In this document: positions 10,249 to 18,864 of the stretch, piece by piece
Layout: each line of letters opens with the position of its first letter
Position numbering within the stretch: the first letter of the stretch is position 1
Assembly: GCA_029834535.1 (NCBI GenBank)
Contig: JAQMWT010000092.1
Location: 22,363-86,362 of the forward strand
Direction of reading: 5' to 3'
Source: Chrysophaeum taylorii
Taxonomy: Eukaryota; Sar; Pelagophyceae; Pelagomonadales; Pelagomonadaceae
DNA length: 64,000 nt
The notes under the pieces: generated by a model
What the model was told of the DNA's origin: nothing
Databases searched by the model: none
What the model saw: only the letters and a program-made list of their open reading frames with translations
Position numbers and translations under genes: made by a program

Positions 10249-12730
10249 GGGATCGGTCAAGTTTGGTCAAAAAGTTTGGTGAATTTCTTTCATGTTTGCT
10301 CGATTTTGATGTATGATTAAGGAAAAACTCACAAGTGTGGTCACTTTCCATAGAAGTTTTGTCAGTTAAGTTTGGTCACTCCAAAGATGCATTAAGTTTG
10401 ATCAATCAACTCTTCAAGTTTGATTAATTTCCTTGTAAGTTTGGTCAACAAGTTTGATCACTACTCCTCAAACATCCACAGTATTGACCAAACTTCGGCT
10501 TTTTAAATAAAACTTAAGAAGGCTTTTCAAGGGGGCGCGTGAGCGCTTTTGGTGCGAAAATGCTTTAAAAACGAGAGCTAGGTGCTGCAGCCACGCAGAA
10601 TCTACCGTCGCGTTACACGCGCGGCATGGGCATCCTCCCATGACCGCCTTAGAAGGAGGTCCATCCTAAGACAGCGCGGCGATACGCAAGGAGAGCGGGT
10701 AGCGAAGCGCGGCCTCGAGAGCAGATTCCCACGGCTTGGCGTACTTAAGCTGGGCCCATTCTCGTACCTTCCATCGTTCGTAGAAGCCACCCAAACCGCG
10801 ACTCTCCATGGTGGTGTTGCCGTGGTCGTGCGTCATTCTTCAGCAACAAGCGGACATCGGACACCAGACTTACTGCGTGAGACGGATCACCGCATTCTGC
10901 ATCCCAAAATCCGAGAGGGAGCGTCTTTGATAATCGACTCGGGGTCGAGAACGCGAAACTCGACGACCTCGAGAAACTGCGCGAGCAACACCCCTCGAGA
11001 ACCCAAAGATTGTAGTCCCACACTTGTGCGGGACCGTACAGGACCACGTTCAGGAGTTCCTCACCGTCGCGTACCCGATCCGGAGTTAGCTGTCCAGCTT
11101 GATCATGGGACGGCAACGCGAGCACGTGCCGTTACGCCAGCATAAACAACTCGCACGACCGTAAGAGAACACCTCCTTATCCTCCTCCTCCTCGCGCATC
11201 TCGACAACCCCGCCCTGCCGCAAGATCTCCCCGGGAGCTGCTGCCGCACCGTCGAGCACTGTACGAGAAAGTCGGCAAATACAAGCTGCGGCGCGAAGGG
11301 ATGTCAAGACGTCGACAGCCTCGTTCCGGAAGATCGCCGACACCACCCCTGTAATTCTAACCCAGTCATCAGTACGAGTCTAAAATATGACAAGTTTGAT
11401 GTGATTGTTCGAAATTTGATCACACCAAATTGAATGCCTCCAAGTTTGACCATACACGCGCATCAACATGCCGAACACTCGCAGAGCAACATATACAAAC
11501 AAGGCCTGCGCAAGACAACGCTGATACCACGCTGTTTCGTCGCCCAAGATTATTCGGATGCGCCTTATTAGTTCGATGTTTATGACAGACTACAGCGAAC
11601 GATCCCGGTTCGTCATCTCGTGCCTTTAGCGGATGACATTGTTGCAGATGTCTATTGTTGCAGATGTCTATCAAACGCATATGCCGAGAAGAGCCGCCTG
11701 ACTGACTAACTAACTAACTAACTTCAGACCTCTCCCGAGCATGGGAGCCAGGCCGGAGCGGCAGGAGCCGGTACGGAATCACGGAGGAAAATCACGCAGT
11801 TGGGGCAGAGGCGAGGGACGAGGACGGACTTGTTGATGGTGGACCGCCACTGCGCGGTCTTGTGCGAGGTCGTGCAAAAGCGTCGCAGGCCGCGGACGTG
11901 TTGGTCCACGAACAATCGACCTGTCCGTCGCGCTCTGCCCAACCGAGCGAACCCCATCCCAGCGCGGACTTTCCGGGTGCTAACCGGTCACCGAGCCGCC
12001 TGACTTGCCCTCCATAAAGCCCTTGATGAGGACCGACACGGCCTCGCAGAAGTGCTTCGCGCGATAGCTGGATCTTTGTCGGCAAGCAGGTTCGAGCAGG
12101 TGTGCCTTTAGCACACGTGACGGTATTGTCTACTTGCACATCACAACGACCAGCACGCACATAAAGGCTGCATCTTGCATATAGCTCTTGAACGACAGCG
12201 CTGTCGCGCTGTAGACCATGTTGTACATGCCATCAACTTGGCGCCCGTGTCGAACATCATCTGCTGCAAGTCGGCCTCGAGAACACACATGCTGAACTTG
12301 GCATCTTGGTTAGATCGAGTAAAGTGGAGCCTCGCATTTGCGCGCTCTGAGCTGCGACAGCGTACTCGGCGATCTCTCATAGTCGTTTACCTTCGTCTGG
12401 GCACGCGATTTCTTGTTTTCTTTCTCGGCGTCGTGGTCAACCGACGTCGGCGTGTTACCACCACGCTCCCGCTCGACCTGAGCGACGAAACCCGCATCGA
12501 TACCGTGTTCGTTTCGAAGTCGAAGGACGCTCCGGAGTCTCAGTGCGACGCGCAGAACCGCTGAAAGCTTGATCACGGCGGGCCTTGTTTTGTCAGCGAA
12601 CAGTATGTTTGCTCTCTAAGAGTACAAGTTTAGTCAGCCAAGATACGGATTGACTAAACTTAAGTGACCAAACTTGTTGAGGGTTTACGGTGACCAAACA
12701 TATATGGTGGTTGGAAACTTGACTTTTCCC
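10249..12730 (+). mobile_element. DNA transposon copy A1 (unclassified TIR element)
   Basis: A 2,482-bp copy with (TTA)n on both sides. The ends are imperfect inverted repeats: left GGGATCGGTCAAGTTT, and right end read inward GGGAAAAGTCAAGTTT. The first 260 bp contain at least eight copies of an AAGTTTGRTCA-like motif in both orientations; more lie near 11390-11460 and in the last 130 bp. A TTA target with GGG-starting TIRs resembles the PIF/Harbinger class, but no transposase or DDE domain is recognisable. Frames shared with copy A2 (for example 10582-11145 on this strand) encode no domain I know. Probably non-autonomous or decayed. Confidence 0.65.
12483..12730 (+). repeat. 248-bp terminal unit T1 (right end of A1)
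   Basis: First of three near-identical direct copies; it starts CGACGAAACCCGC and ends ACTTTTCCC. It contains AAGTTTAGTC/GACTAAACTT and GACCAAACTT motifs. T1 is continuous with A1, and TTA repeats follow it. Confidence 0.85.

Positions 12731-12760
<30 letters not shown>
12731..12760. repeat. (TTA)10 microsatellite
   Basis: A perfect TTA run separating units T1 and T2. Similar TTA/TAA runs lie at 13009-13045, 18542-18571 and 18821-18863. Confidence 0.95.
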
Positions 12761-12761
<1 letters not shown>

Positions 12762-13008
12762 GACGAAACCCGCATCGATACCGTGTTCGTTTCGAAGTCG
12801 AAGGACGCTCCGGAGTCTCAGTGCGACGCGCAGAACCGCTGAAAGCTTGATCACGGCGGGCCTTGTTTTGTCAGCGAACAGTATGTTTGCTCTCTAAGAG
12901 TACAAGTTTAGTCAGCCAAGATACGGATTGACTCAACTTAAGTGACCAAACTTGTTGAGGGTTTACGGTGACCAAACATATATGGTGGTTGGAAACTTGA
13001 CTTTTCCC
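12761..13008 (+). repeat. 248-bp terminal unit T2
   Basis: A direct copy of T1. The one difference I see is C for A in GACTCAACTT near 12930. It is followed by a TAA run and then a truncated restart (ATGACTTTTCC) that the copia insertion interrupts. Confidence 0.85.
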
Positions 13009-13009
13009 T

Positions 13010-13046
<37 letters not shown>

Positions 13047-13056
13047 TGACTTTTCC

Positions 13057-13152
13057 TGTTACGAATGGTATGAGGCGTTAGACTAGCGATAGGAGAAAGA
13101 CGTAAGGATACTGGATACGTGGTGCAGGGGTAAGTGTCATAGCTTCTTCACA
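13057..13152 (-). repeat. 3' LTR of copia copy 1
   Basis: 96 bp. On the element strand it begins TGTGAAGAAGC and ends CATTCGTAACA. It is identical to the 5' LTR. Very short for a copia LTR, with little room for promoter and polyadenylation signals. Confidence 0.95.
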
Positions 13153-13256
13153 CAGGTGCTGGAAAAGAAGGAAAAGGAAAAAGGGGTAAGTGAGGTCTTC
13201 ACACAGGTGCTGGAAAAGAAGGAAAAGGAAAAACGGGTAAGTGAGACGCTCACAGA
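13153..13256 (-). repeat. Tandem repeat just inside the 3' LTR
   Basis: Two tandem units of about 50 bp. On the element strand each holds a pyrimidine tract (TTTTCCTTCTTTTCC), AGCACCTG, and TGTGAAG...CACTTACCC, which resembles the first 25 bases of the LTR. The spot where a purine-rich polypurine tract is expected is therefore pyrimidine-rich on the sense strand. The same arrangement ends the window in copy 2. Confidence 0.8.
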
Positions 13257-13350
13257 AGAAGCTTTGAGGAAGACGTCACATTTGAGGAAGACGTCACAGA
13301 GGCATTGTGGCAAGAAAAAAAAAAAGAGACAACAGAGATCAGGGCGAAGA

Positions 13351-15390
13351 TCACGAAGTGAGGTAAAGAGCACGAAGCCGGAGGAAGGAAGGAGCTTCCG
13401 TACTGCGGGTGAAAATATCGCTAAGATTGTTAAGGCGGGGTATGTGCTTGAGATCGATGATGTGGTTGCGATGGTACTCGGCGGTACTGTAAAAGCGAAT
13501 GTCAATATGGCGGGTGCGCCGTGTGAGACATTGGAGACGAACTTGGGTGACGGTGGTGCTATTATCAACATACATTGGGACCGTGTGACGAGGGAGATCA
13601 AAGTCATCAAAAAGTTTGAGAAGCCAAGAGAGCTCAGCAGTAGCAGCGTAAAGAGCAAGCAATTCGGCTTCGAAAGAAGAACGAGCAAGTAAGTATTGCG
13701 AGCGGGAGCAGTAGGCTATCATAGAACCAGCAAGGAGAAAACAAAAACCAGTTGTAGAGTGGCGGTCATCAGGGTCGTCGGCCCAGCTGGAGTCGGAATA
13801 ACCACAGAGATGAAGGGTAGAATCGCGACCAAGAATAAGGGCAAGATCCTGAGTACCGTTGAGGTAACGCAGAGTGTGGGATAAAGCGTGCCAGTGGGGT
13901 TTACCAGGATTGTGGGAAAAACGCGCACACTGATTGACGGACCAAGTGATATCAGGGCGAGTCATGATGGAGATGAAGAGGACACAGCCAACAATACGGC
14001 GAAAAGGGATGCGTGCCATGAAAATGTGATCTGGAGAACCAGGAGCCGGACAATCAGCCGCAGAAAGATGAAGACCTTTGGGAGCGGGAGTGAGTTCAGG
14101 TTTACTGTTGATGAAGCGATGTTCGGTAAGGATTTCACGGATAGCATGGGATTGGTCAAGAGTGAGGGTTCTCCGAGGGCGATCACGCGTAATGCGAAGA
14201 CCAACGTAAGAGGTGAGATCGAGTTCATTGACGTCAGTGAAAGCGCGGAAACGGAGGAAAAAGGCTTGGTAATGGCCAATGCAGTGAGGAGGGTGCGCTA
14301 CAAGAAGATCATCGACGACCAAAACAAGACGGAGGACCACGGTAGAATTGAGCACGAGCTTGTAATGGCAAGTGTCACCAGATCCGCGGACGAAGCCACA
14401 ATCATTGAGAAGGAAGCGTTCCAAATAAAGCCACCAATTGCGACAAGCTTGTTTGCAACCATACCAAGAGCGACGGAGCTTGTAAACGATTTTGGGACCA
14501 TCGGTGGGTTGGCGAGGAGCATAGCCTTCGGGTGGCCAGACATAGATGTCTTCGTCAATGGGAGCTTGAATAAAAGCGGAGCTAACATCCAACTTGTGCA
14601 AATCCCAGTCACGAACAGCGACAAAGGTCAGAAAGAAACGGATCGTGACGATGTTGGCAACTGGTGAGTAGGTGTCATGATAATCAATGCCGTGAACCTG
14701 GGTGTAACCGCGGACGACAAGGCGAGCCTTGTACGATTTGAAGCGGCCAGAGTCATACTTCTTGCGGAGGATCCACTTGAGGGTACAAATGTTGCCAGAA
14801 AAAGTCTGAGGGAGGCGAATCACATCCCAACAACCAAGTTGACCAAGAGAGCTGTATTCTTTAGCGATGGCTTGCAACCAACCAGGACGCTCAGGATTGG
14901 TCGGAGCTAAAGCTTCACGTAAATGGGTGGAAGTGATAGTGGTTTCGTCAAGGTCTGAATACTGGGACATTTCTTCGGAAGCAGAGTAATAAACGTGTGC
15001 ATGAGGATCAACAAGGGTGCTAGCTAAACAAAGGGGAAGGAAGACATAATGAACTAACAAACGAAAGCTAACAGAAGAGACATACAAAGAGTGACAGGGG
15101 GAAACAGAAGCGACAGAGGAAACAGAATGGCCCGTATCGACATCAGAATGGCCCGTATCAACATCAGAATGGCCCGTATCAACATCAGAATGGCCCGTAT
15201 CAACATAATGGCCCGTATCAACATCAGAATGGCCTGTATCAACATAATGGCCCGTATCAACATCAGAATGGCCCGTATCAACATGAGAATGGCCCGTATC
15301 AACATTGTAACAGGATGAAACATGGCCCGTAAAAGTTTGATTTGTCGACTTTGCGCGGTCGGCCCCGTTTGGCACGACGTAATGGTGCAC
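13351..15390 (-). CDS. Copia copy 1 reverse transcriptase-RNase H region
   Basis: An open frame of 679 codons covering the linker after integrase, reverse transcriptase and RNase H. RT features: WLQAIAKEY, the KARLVVRGYTQVHGIDY segment, DVSSAFIQAPIDEDIYVWPPEG, and a catalytic box reading VVDD in place of the usual YVDD. RNase H features: GYSDSSWADDPDDRHSTTGF, SSFEAELLAL and YVDNSTTVTQV, then the RHIDIRFY end typical of copia. The first 100 codons contain nine VDTGH(S/Y) tandem units. The frame has no ATG of its own at the upstream end and is expected to be part of a longer gag-pol polyprotein. This is the intact copy of this region; copy 2 has two frameshifts here. Confidence 0.9.
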   Translation of the reverse strand: MHHYVVPNGADRAKSTNQTFTGHVSSCYNVDTGHSHVDTGHSDVDTGHYVDTGHSDVDTGHYVDTGHSDVDTGHSDVDTGHSDVDTGHSVSSVASVSPCHSLYVSSVSFRLLVHYVFLPLCLASTLVDPHAHVYYSASEEMSQYSDLDETTITSTHLREALAPTNPERPGWLQAIAKEYSSLGQLGCWDVIRLPQTFSGNICTLKWILRKKYDSGRFKSYKARLVVRGYTQVHGIDYHDTYSPVANIVTIRFFLTFVAVRDWDLHKLDVSSAFIQAPIDEDIYVWPPEGYAPRQPTDGPKIVYKLRRSWYGCKQACRNWWLYLERFLLNDCGFVRGSGDTCHYKLVLNSTVVLRLVLVVDDLLVAHPPHCIGHYQAFFLRFRAFTDVNELDLTSYVGLRITRDRPRRTLTLDQSHAIREILTEHRFINSKPELTPAPKGLHLSAADCPAPGSPDHIFMARIPFRRIVGCVLFISIMTRPDITWSVNQCARFSHNPGKPHWHALSHTLRYLNGTQDLALILGRDSTLHLCGYSDSSWADDPDDRHSTTGFCFLLAGSMIAYCSRSQYLLARSSFEAELLALYAATAELSWLLKLFDDFDLPRHTVPMYVDNSTTVTQVRLQCLTRRTRHIDIRFYSTAEYHRNHIIDLKHIPRLNNLSDIFTRSTEAPSFLRLRALYLTS
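15125..15304 (-). repeat. VDTGHSD minisatellite inside pol, copy 1
   Basis: Nine tandem units of 18-21 bp, each encoding VDTGH plus S, SD, SH or Y. It stays in frame between integrase and RT. Copy 2 has eight units, one 21-bp unit fewer. Confidence 0.9.
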
Positions 15391-17100
15391 GTTTCGTATT
15401 GGCCGGTAACATTGTAGGCAGTGACGTTTGTGGGGTGATCAGTCCCGATAAGGCCGGCTCCGGAGCATCAAAAAGAGAAGGTATTGGGTTGACGGCCGAA
15501 GATAGACGAGGGTCGTAATAAAACAAGTCAGGAAAACGAGAATCTACGAGAGACGGAGGAAGGGATTGGGTGGACAGTGACTTACGCAGAGCGAAATTTT
15601 CGTCAAAAACAACATCAATCGAGGTGTGGATGACAGGACCCGTGGGGCGTTGAAGCAATATGCGATATCCAGGGCCGGCAGAGGGATACCCAATGAAGAT
15701 ACCGGTTATAGCTTTGGTAGGCCATTTGTCGCCAGTGAGAATTGCAGCAGGACAGCCCCAAACACGAAGAAAATCGACACGCGGGAGTGTTTCATGTAGC
15801 ATTTCATATGGCGTCATATATCCAGGATTAGAGGCATTTGGCATACGCTCAGAGATGAAGTCAGCCGTTTCCATGGCCCAACGCCAAAAATCAGGTGGAC
15901 GGTGCGCATGTACCAAAGAGTGCGAGTAATATCCGCGGTTGCACGATGAGAGCGTTCCACAACACCGGAAAAAGCGTGAGCTTGTGAAGTTTTGGACTGT
16001 GCTGCCGGAGCGCGCCGAAGCGCAATATTGTTGCCCAGACAGAAGGTTTCGAATTGGCCCATAAGAGAGCGGTCACGATCGGTGTAGATGAGGGCAACGC
16101 GATATCCGAATGGGCGAACCACGGTAGACAGAAAAGTTCGAGTTGTCGAGCGTTCGTAAGGGCATCGTGTCGTGGAGCAAAGTAACGCGTGCGGCGGCGC
16201 GTATGATCATCGACAAACGTGAGGATCGCGCGATCGTGATATATGTAGGATGGGACGCCAGCAAACATGAGATCGGCGTGGATAATAAGATAGGGCGCAA
16301 CGGCACGTGGACGAGACAAAGGCTCGGAGGAAGGAGACGAAGTGGAAGCATGAGCTTTACGTTGGCCAACATGCGCAGCATGCATTTTACCGAGAGCACA
16401 AGCAGGACAAAAAGAAAGCGACGCGGAGCTCGGGAAAAACGGTGCGCCGACAGCAAGAGAAGACAAACGCCGAAGATAGGCAGGATTATAATGACCAAGA
16501 CGAGCATGCCAAAGATCGAAAGTTAGTTGAGTGCGTTGAGACACAGCGGGAAACGCACAAGGATCATGGACACGAGGGGAAGAAGAAAATGCCACAAAAG
16601 GTGAAACGTAGTCCGTGTAGGGCGCAGCGGTCGTATTGCCGATCCAACAGACGATCAAAAGAAGACCACAGCGACGAAGCAGGGGAATAACGTGATGCGT
16701 TTGGCGGTGACGTAAAATACGTTGCGGATAAGCAGGATCAACGGCCTGAATGGTGTGGCAATCGTAACCAACTTGTTCAAGGGAATGATCCGAAAGAATC
16801 CGTTTGTCACCAAGGCCAGGAGAGATGAGGGTATGCGGAAACGCGACATGTATACCATGAGGGGCGGAGAGAGTGGGTGCAGGAGAAGGAAGACCACGAT
16901 TGTCAAGAGGACCAATTGAAGGGAACGTTAAGTGAGCAGTGCCAGAACCGGAAACAGAGCCAGTGCCGATAGCAGAAGTGATGGAATGCTGTTGAGTGTT
17001 GTCCAGGTCAGTGAAGCCAGCGGGAGAATTAAAAGGCTGACGTTGGCGCCGGTATCATAGACAACGAGACGAAGGTTGGTGCTGTGAAGGTAGTCACGCT
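15299..17100 (-). pseudogene. Copia copy 1 protease-integrase region (frameshifted)
   Basis: Reading on the minus strand: an aspartic protease site VVYDTGANVSL (about 17060), a GAG-pre-integrase zinc module (WHARLGHY...CPACALGK), and an integrase catalytic core with Asp in HADLM, Asp in YTDRD and Glu in VVERSHR (the D,D,E triad). The IN tail continues through RVWGCPAAIL and FIGYPS, standard for copia. The protein is spread over three frames (15891-16658, 15814-16122, 15299-15916). Two breaks coincide with homopolymers that are one base shorter than in copy 2. It cannot make integrase as read unless these are assembly errors. Confidence 0.85.
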
Positions 17101-18329
17101 CACGAGCGGTGAGCAGAGCGTTGGTGGAGGAAAGGACTTGGTGGGGGAGATGGAAAGAAGGTGGAAATTGTAGGACGGGTAGGTGGGTGCAGAAAGGGAT
17201 GGGTCAGGAAGGGTGACAGCGGTGGAAGGCGGGACAGAGGGTGTGGTGGAGGGTGGCAACGCAAGAAGCGGCGGAGAGGATTGAGATGGTGGCAAGGGTG
17301 GATTGGGGATGAAAAGATGGTGTTGGTAGAAGGGTGGATGGGGCCTAGGTGGGTATTGGGGAGTGGACCGAGGTGGGTATTGGGAATGCAACCGACGTGG
17401 GTATTGGTGTTGATGCCGTGGGCGGGCGGTAGCTTGTGAGTGCAAATAGCGCTGACGCTTATGACAATCATTCTGGTGATGGCCAGGAATACCACAAAAG
17501 TGACAAAGATCAGTATGGCGTTGGCGCTTGCGATGAAGAACCACGTGAAGATGAAGGTGGGTGACGGAATGATGATCGAAAAGAGGGGCGTGGGCTAGAA
17601 CGTTGTTGAGAGCGCAAAGCATTGAAGCGATGAAAATACTTTTCAGAAGGATGGCGACCATAAAAGTTGGAGCGTTCACGATGACGGGGACTTTCACGGA
17701 ACGTAGCATGGACGTGCATAGACTTTCTGAAGATAATCAAAAACTTTACTGTGGAGGCGATCAACGAAACCATCATATGTGCGCAATTTAGGATCAAGTG
17801 CAATGAGATCTTTAGACAAGAGCGAGTCGGGGATTTTCGTTTGGAGCAGCTGCAATGCAGTTGAGTCAGGGAAATCTTGATGATGCCGAGCAACTTGAAC
17901 ACCAGTGATGAACTTGTTAAGAAAGGACTCAAGTTCATCGATGTTATTGCACACCAAGGAATGCAATGAAGCAATTGCAGACTGAGCGACACGATCTCCA
18001 TGACCCATGTAAACATCAGTAATGCGTTTGTAAAGCCGCGTGAAGTTCATATCGCGGTTTTCACGGATATCCGCACGATCAGTATCATGCATTGGTAGTG
18101 CCATGAAGAGTGCACTGTACCAGCGTTGCTGCTTGAGACCAAATTCTTCTTCAGAGCAGCCAGAAGCGGAAATGCTAGTCCAAGTGTCAGTGGTCAAGAT
18201 AATGCGATCACCGGTGGAAATGATCATGTTTTCCAAGCGCCGGGCCCAAGGGTGAAAAAGATGTCGCTCACCGCTGAAAGCATCGAGTTTTTGCGAAAGC
18301 TTGCTATCCTTAATTTCGATCGAGGACAT
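17029..18329 (-). pseudogene. Copia copy 1 gag (frameshifted)
   Basis: The ATG at 18329 starts MSSIEIKDSK and opens a helical capsid-like domain of the UBN2/copia-gag type. The frame shifts near 17725: copy 2 has two more bases there and reads on. The downstream frame contains the CCHC zinc knuckle CHFCGIPGHHQNDC and then a Pro/Tyr/His-rich repetitive linker. Gag binds and packages element RNA. Upstream of the ATG the frame stays open but has no other ATG. Confidence 0.85.
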
Positions 18330-18422
18330 GATAAACGATAACGAACCGAACACGTAGCAAGGAACTGAAGCCGAGGAGGAGTCGCTGTTGTCCGGGAAGT
18401 CAAGCGGTCGTGCGACCGTGAC

Positions 18423-18440
18423 GGACACCAGCTGCTACCA
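18423..18440 (-). other. Primer-binding site, copia copy 1
   Basis: Directly after the 5' LTR the element strand reads TGGTAGCAGCTGGTGTCC. TGG complements a tRNA CCA end, and TGGTA(G/T)C is the usual start of initiator-Met tRNA sites. The host tRNA was not available to confirm the match. Confidence 0.7.
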
Positions 18441-18536
18441 TGTTACGAATGGTATGAGGCGTTAGACTAGCGATAGGAGAAAGACGTAAGGATACTGGAT
18501 ACGTGGTGCAGGGGTAAGTGTCATAGCTTCTTCACA
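18441..18536 (-). repeat. 5' LTR of copia copy 1
   Basis: 96 bp, identical to the LTR at 13057-13152. It is followed on the + strand by the TTTCC target duplication. Confidence 0.95.
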
Positions 18537-18542
18537 TTTCCC

Positions 18543-18572
<30 letters not shown>

Positions 18573-18573
<1 letters not shown>

Positions 18574-18820
18574 GACGAAACCCGCATCGATACCGTGTTC
18601 GTTTCGAAGTCGAAGGACGCTCCGGAGTCTCAGTGCGACGCGCAGAACCGCTGAAAGCTTGATCACGGCGGGCCTTGTTTTGTCAGCGAACAGTATGTTT
18701 GCTCTCTAAGAGTACAAGTTTAGTCAGCCAAGATACGGATTGACTAAACTTAAGTGACCAAACTTGTTGAGGGTTTACGGTGACCAAACATATATGGTGG
18801 TTGGAAACTTGACTTTTCCC
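18573..18820 (+). repeat. 248-bp terminal unit T3
   Basis: Third direct copy of the A1 terminal unit, preceded by TTA repeats (18542-18571) and followed by TTA then TAA repeats. Removing copia copy 1 places T3 directly after T2. Confidence 0.85.
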
Positions 18821-18852
<32 letters not shown>

Positions 18853-18864
18853 ATAATAATAATA

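Larger units (their letters stand above)
13057..18536 (-). mobile_element. Ty1/copia LTR retrotransposon, copy 1 (complete)
   Basis: A complete 5,480-bp element on the minus strand. The two 96-bp LTRs (13057-13152 and 18441-18536) are identical and have TG...CA ends. It is flanked by an exact 5-bp duplication, TTTCC (13052-13056 and 18537-18541). Identical LTRs and an exact duplication point to recent insertion. Domain order on the minus strand is gag with CCHC knuckle, protease, integrase, reverse transcriptase and RNase H; integrase before RT defines copia (Pseudoviridae-type). The primer-binding site follows the 5' LTR directly. Gag, protease and integrase frames are broken by small indels, while RT-RNase H is open. 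Confidence 0.95.

Noticed and set aside
10582-11145. 187-codon open frame conserved in both A copies (also 20243-20806, minus strand)
   Set aside because: No recognisable domain. The opposite strand is equally open, and conservation follows from the recent duplication of the whole element. Not listed as a gene.
10249-12730. Firm assignment of the A element to PIF/Harbinger
   Set aside because: TTA targets and GGG ends agree, but the flank is a TTA microsatellite and no transposase is visible, so only a resemblance is claimed.
13156-13692. 178-codon + strand frame overlapping the copia RNase H region
   Set aside because: It is antisense to RNase H and low in complexity; RNase H motifs on the minus strand are decisive.
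15130-15300. Possible CRISPR-like array of 18-21-bp repeats
   Set aside because: There are no spacers, the repeats are in frame inside pol, and the context is a eukaryotic retrotransposon.
15091-15318. Isoleucine/methionine-arginine repeat frame antisense to pol
   Set aside because: It is the antisense reading of the VDTGH minisatellite and not an independent repeat protein.
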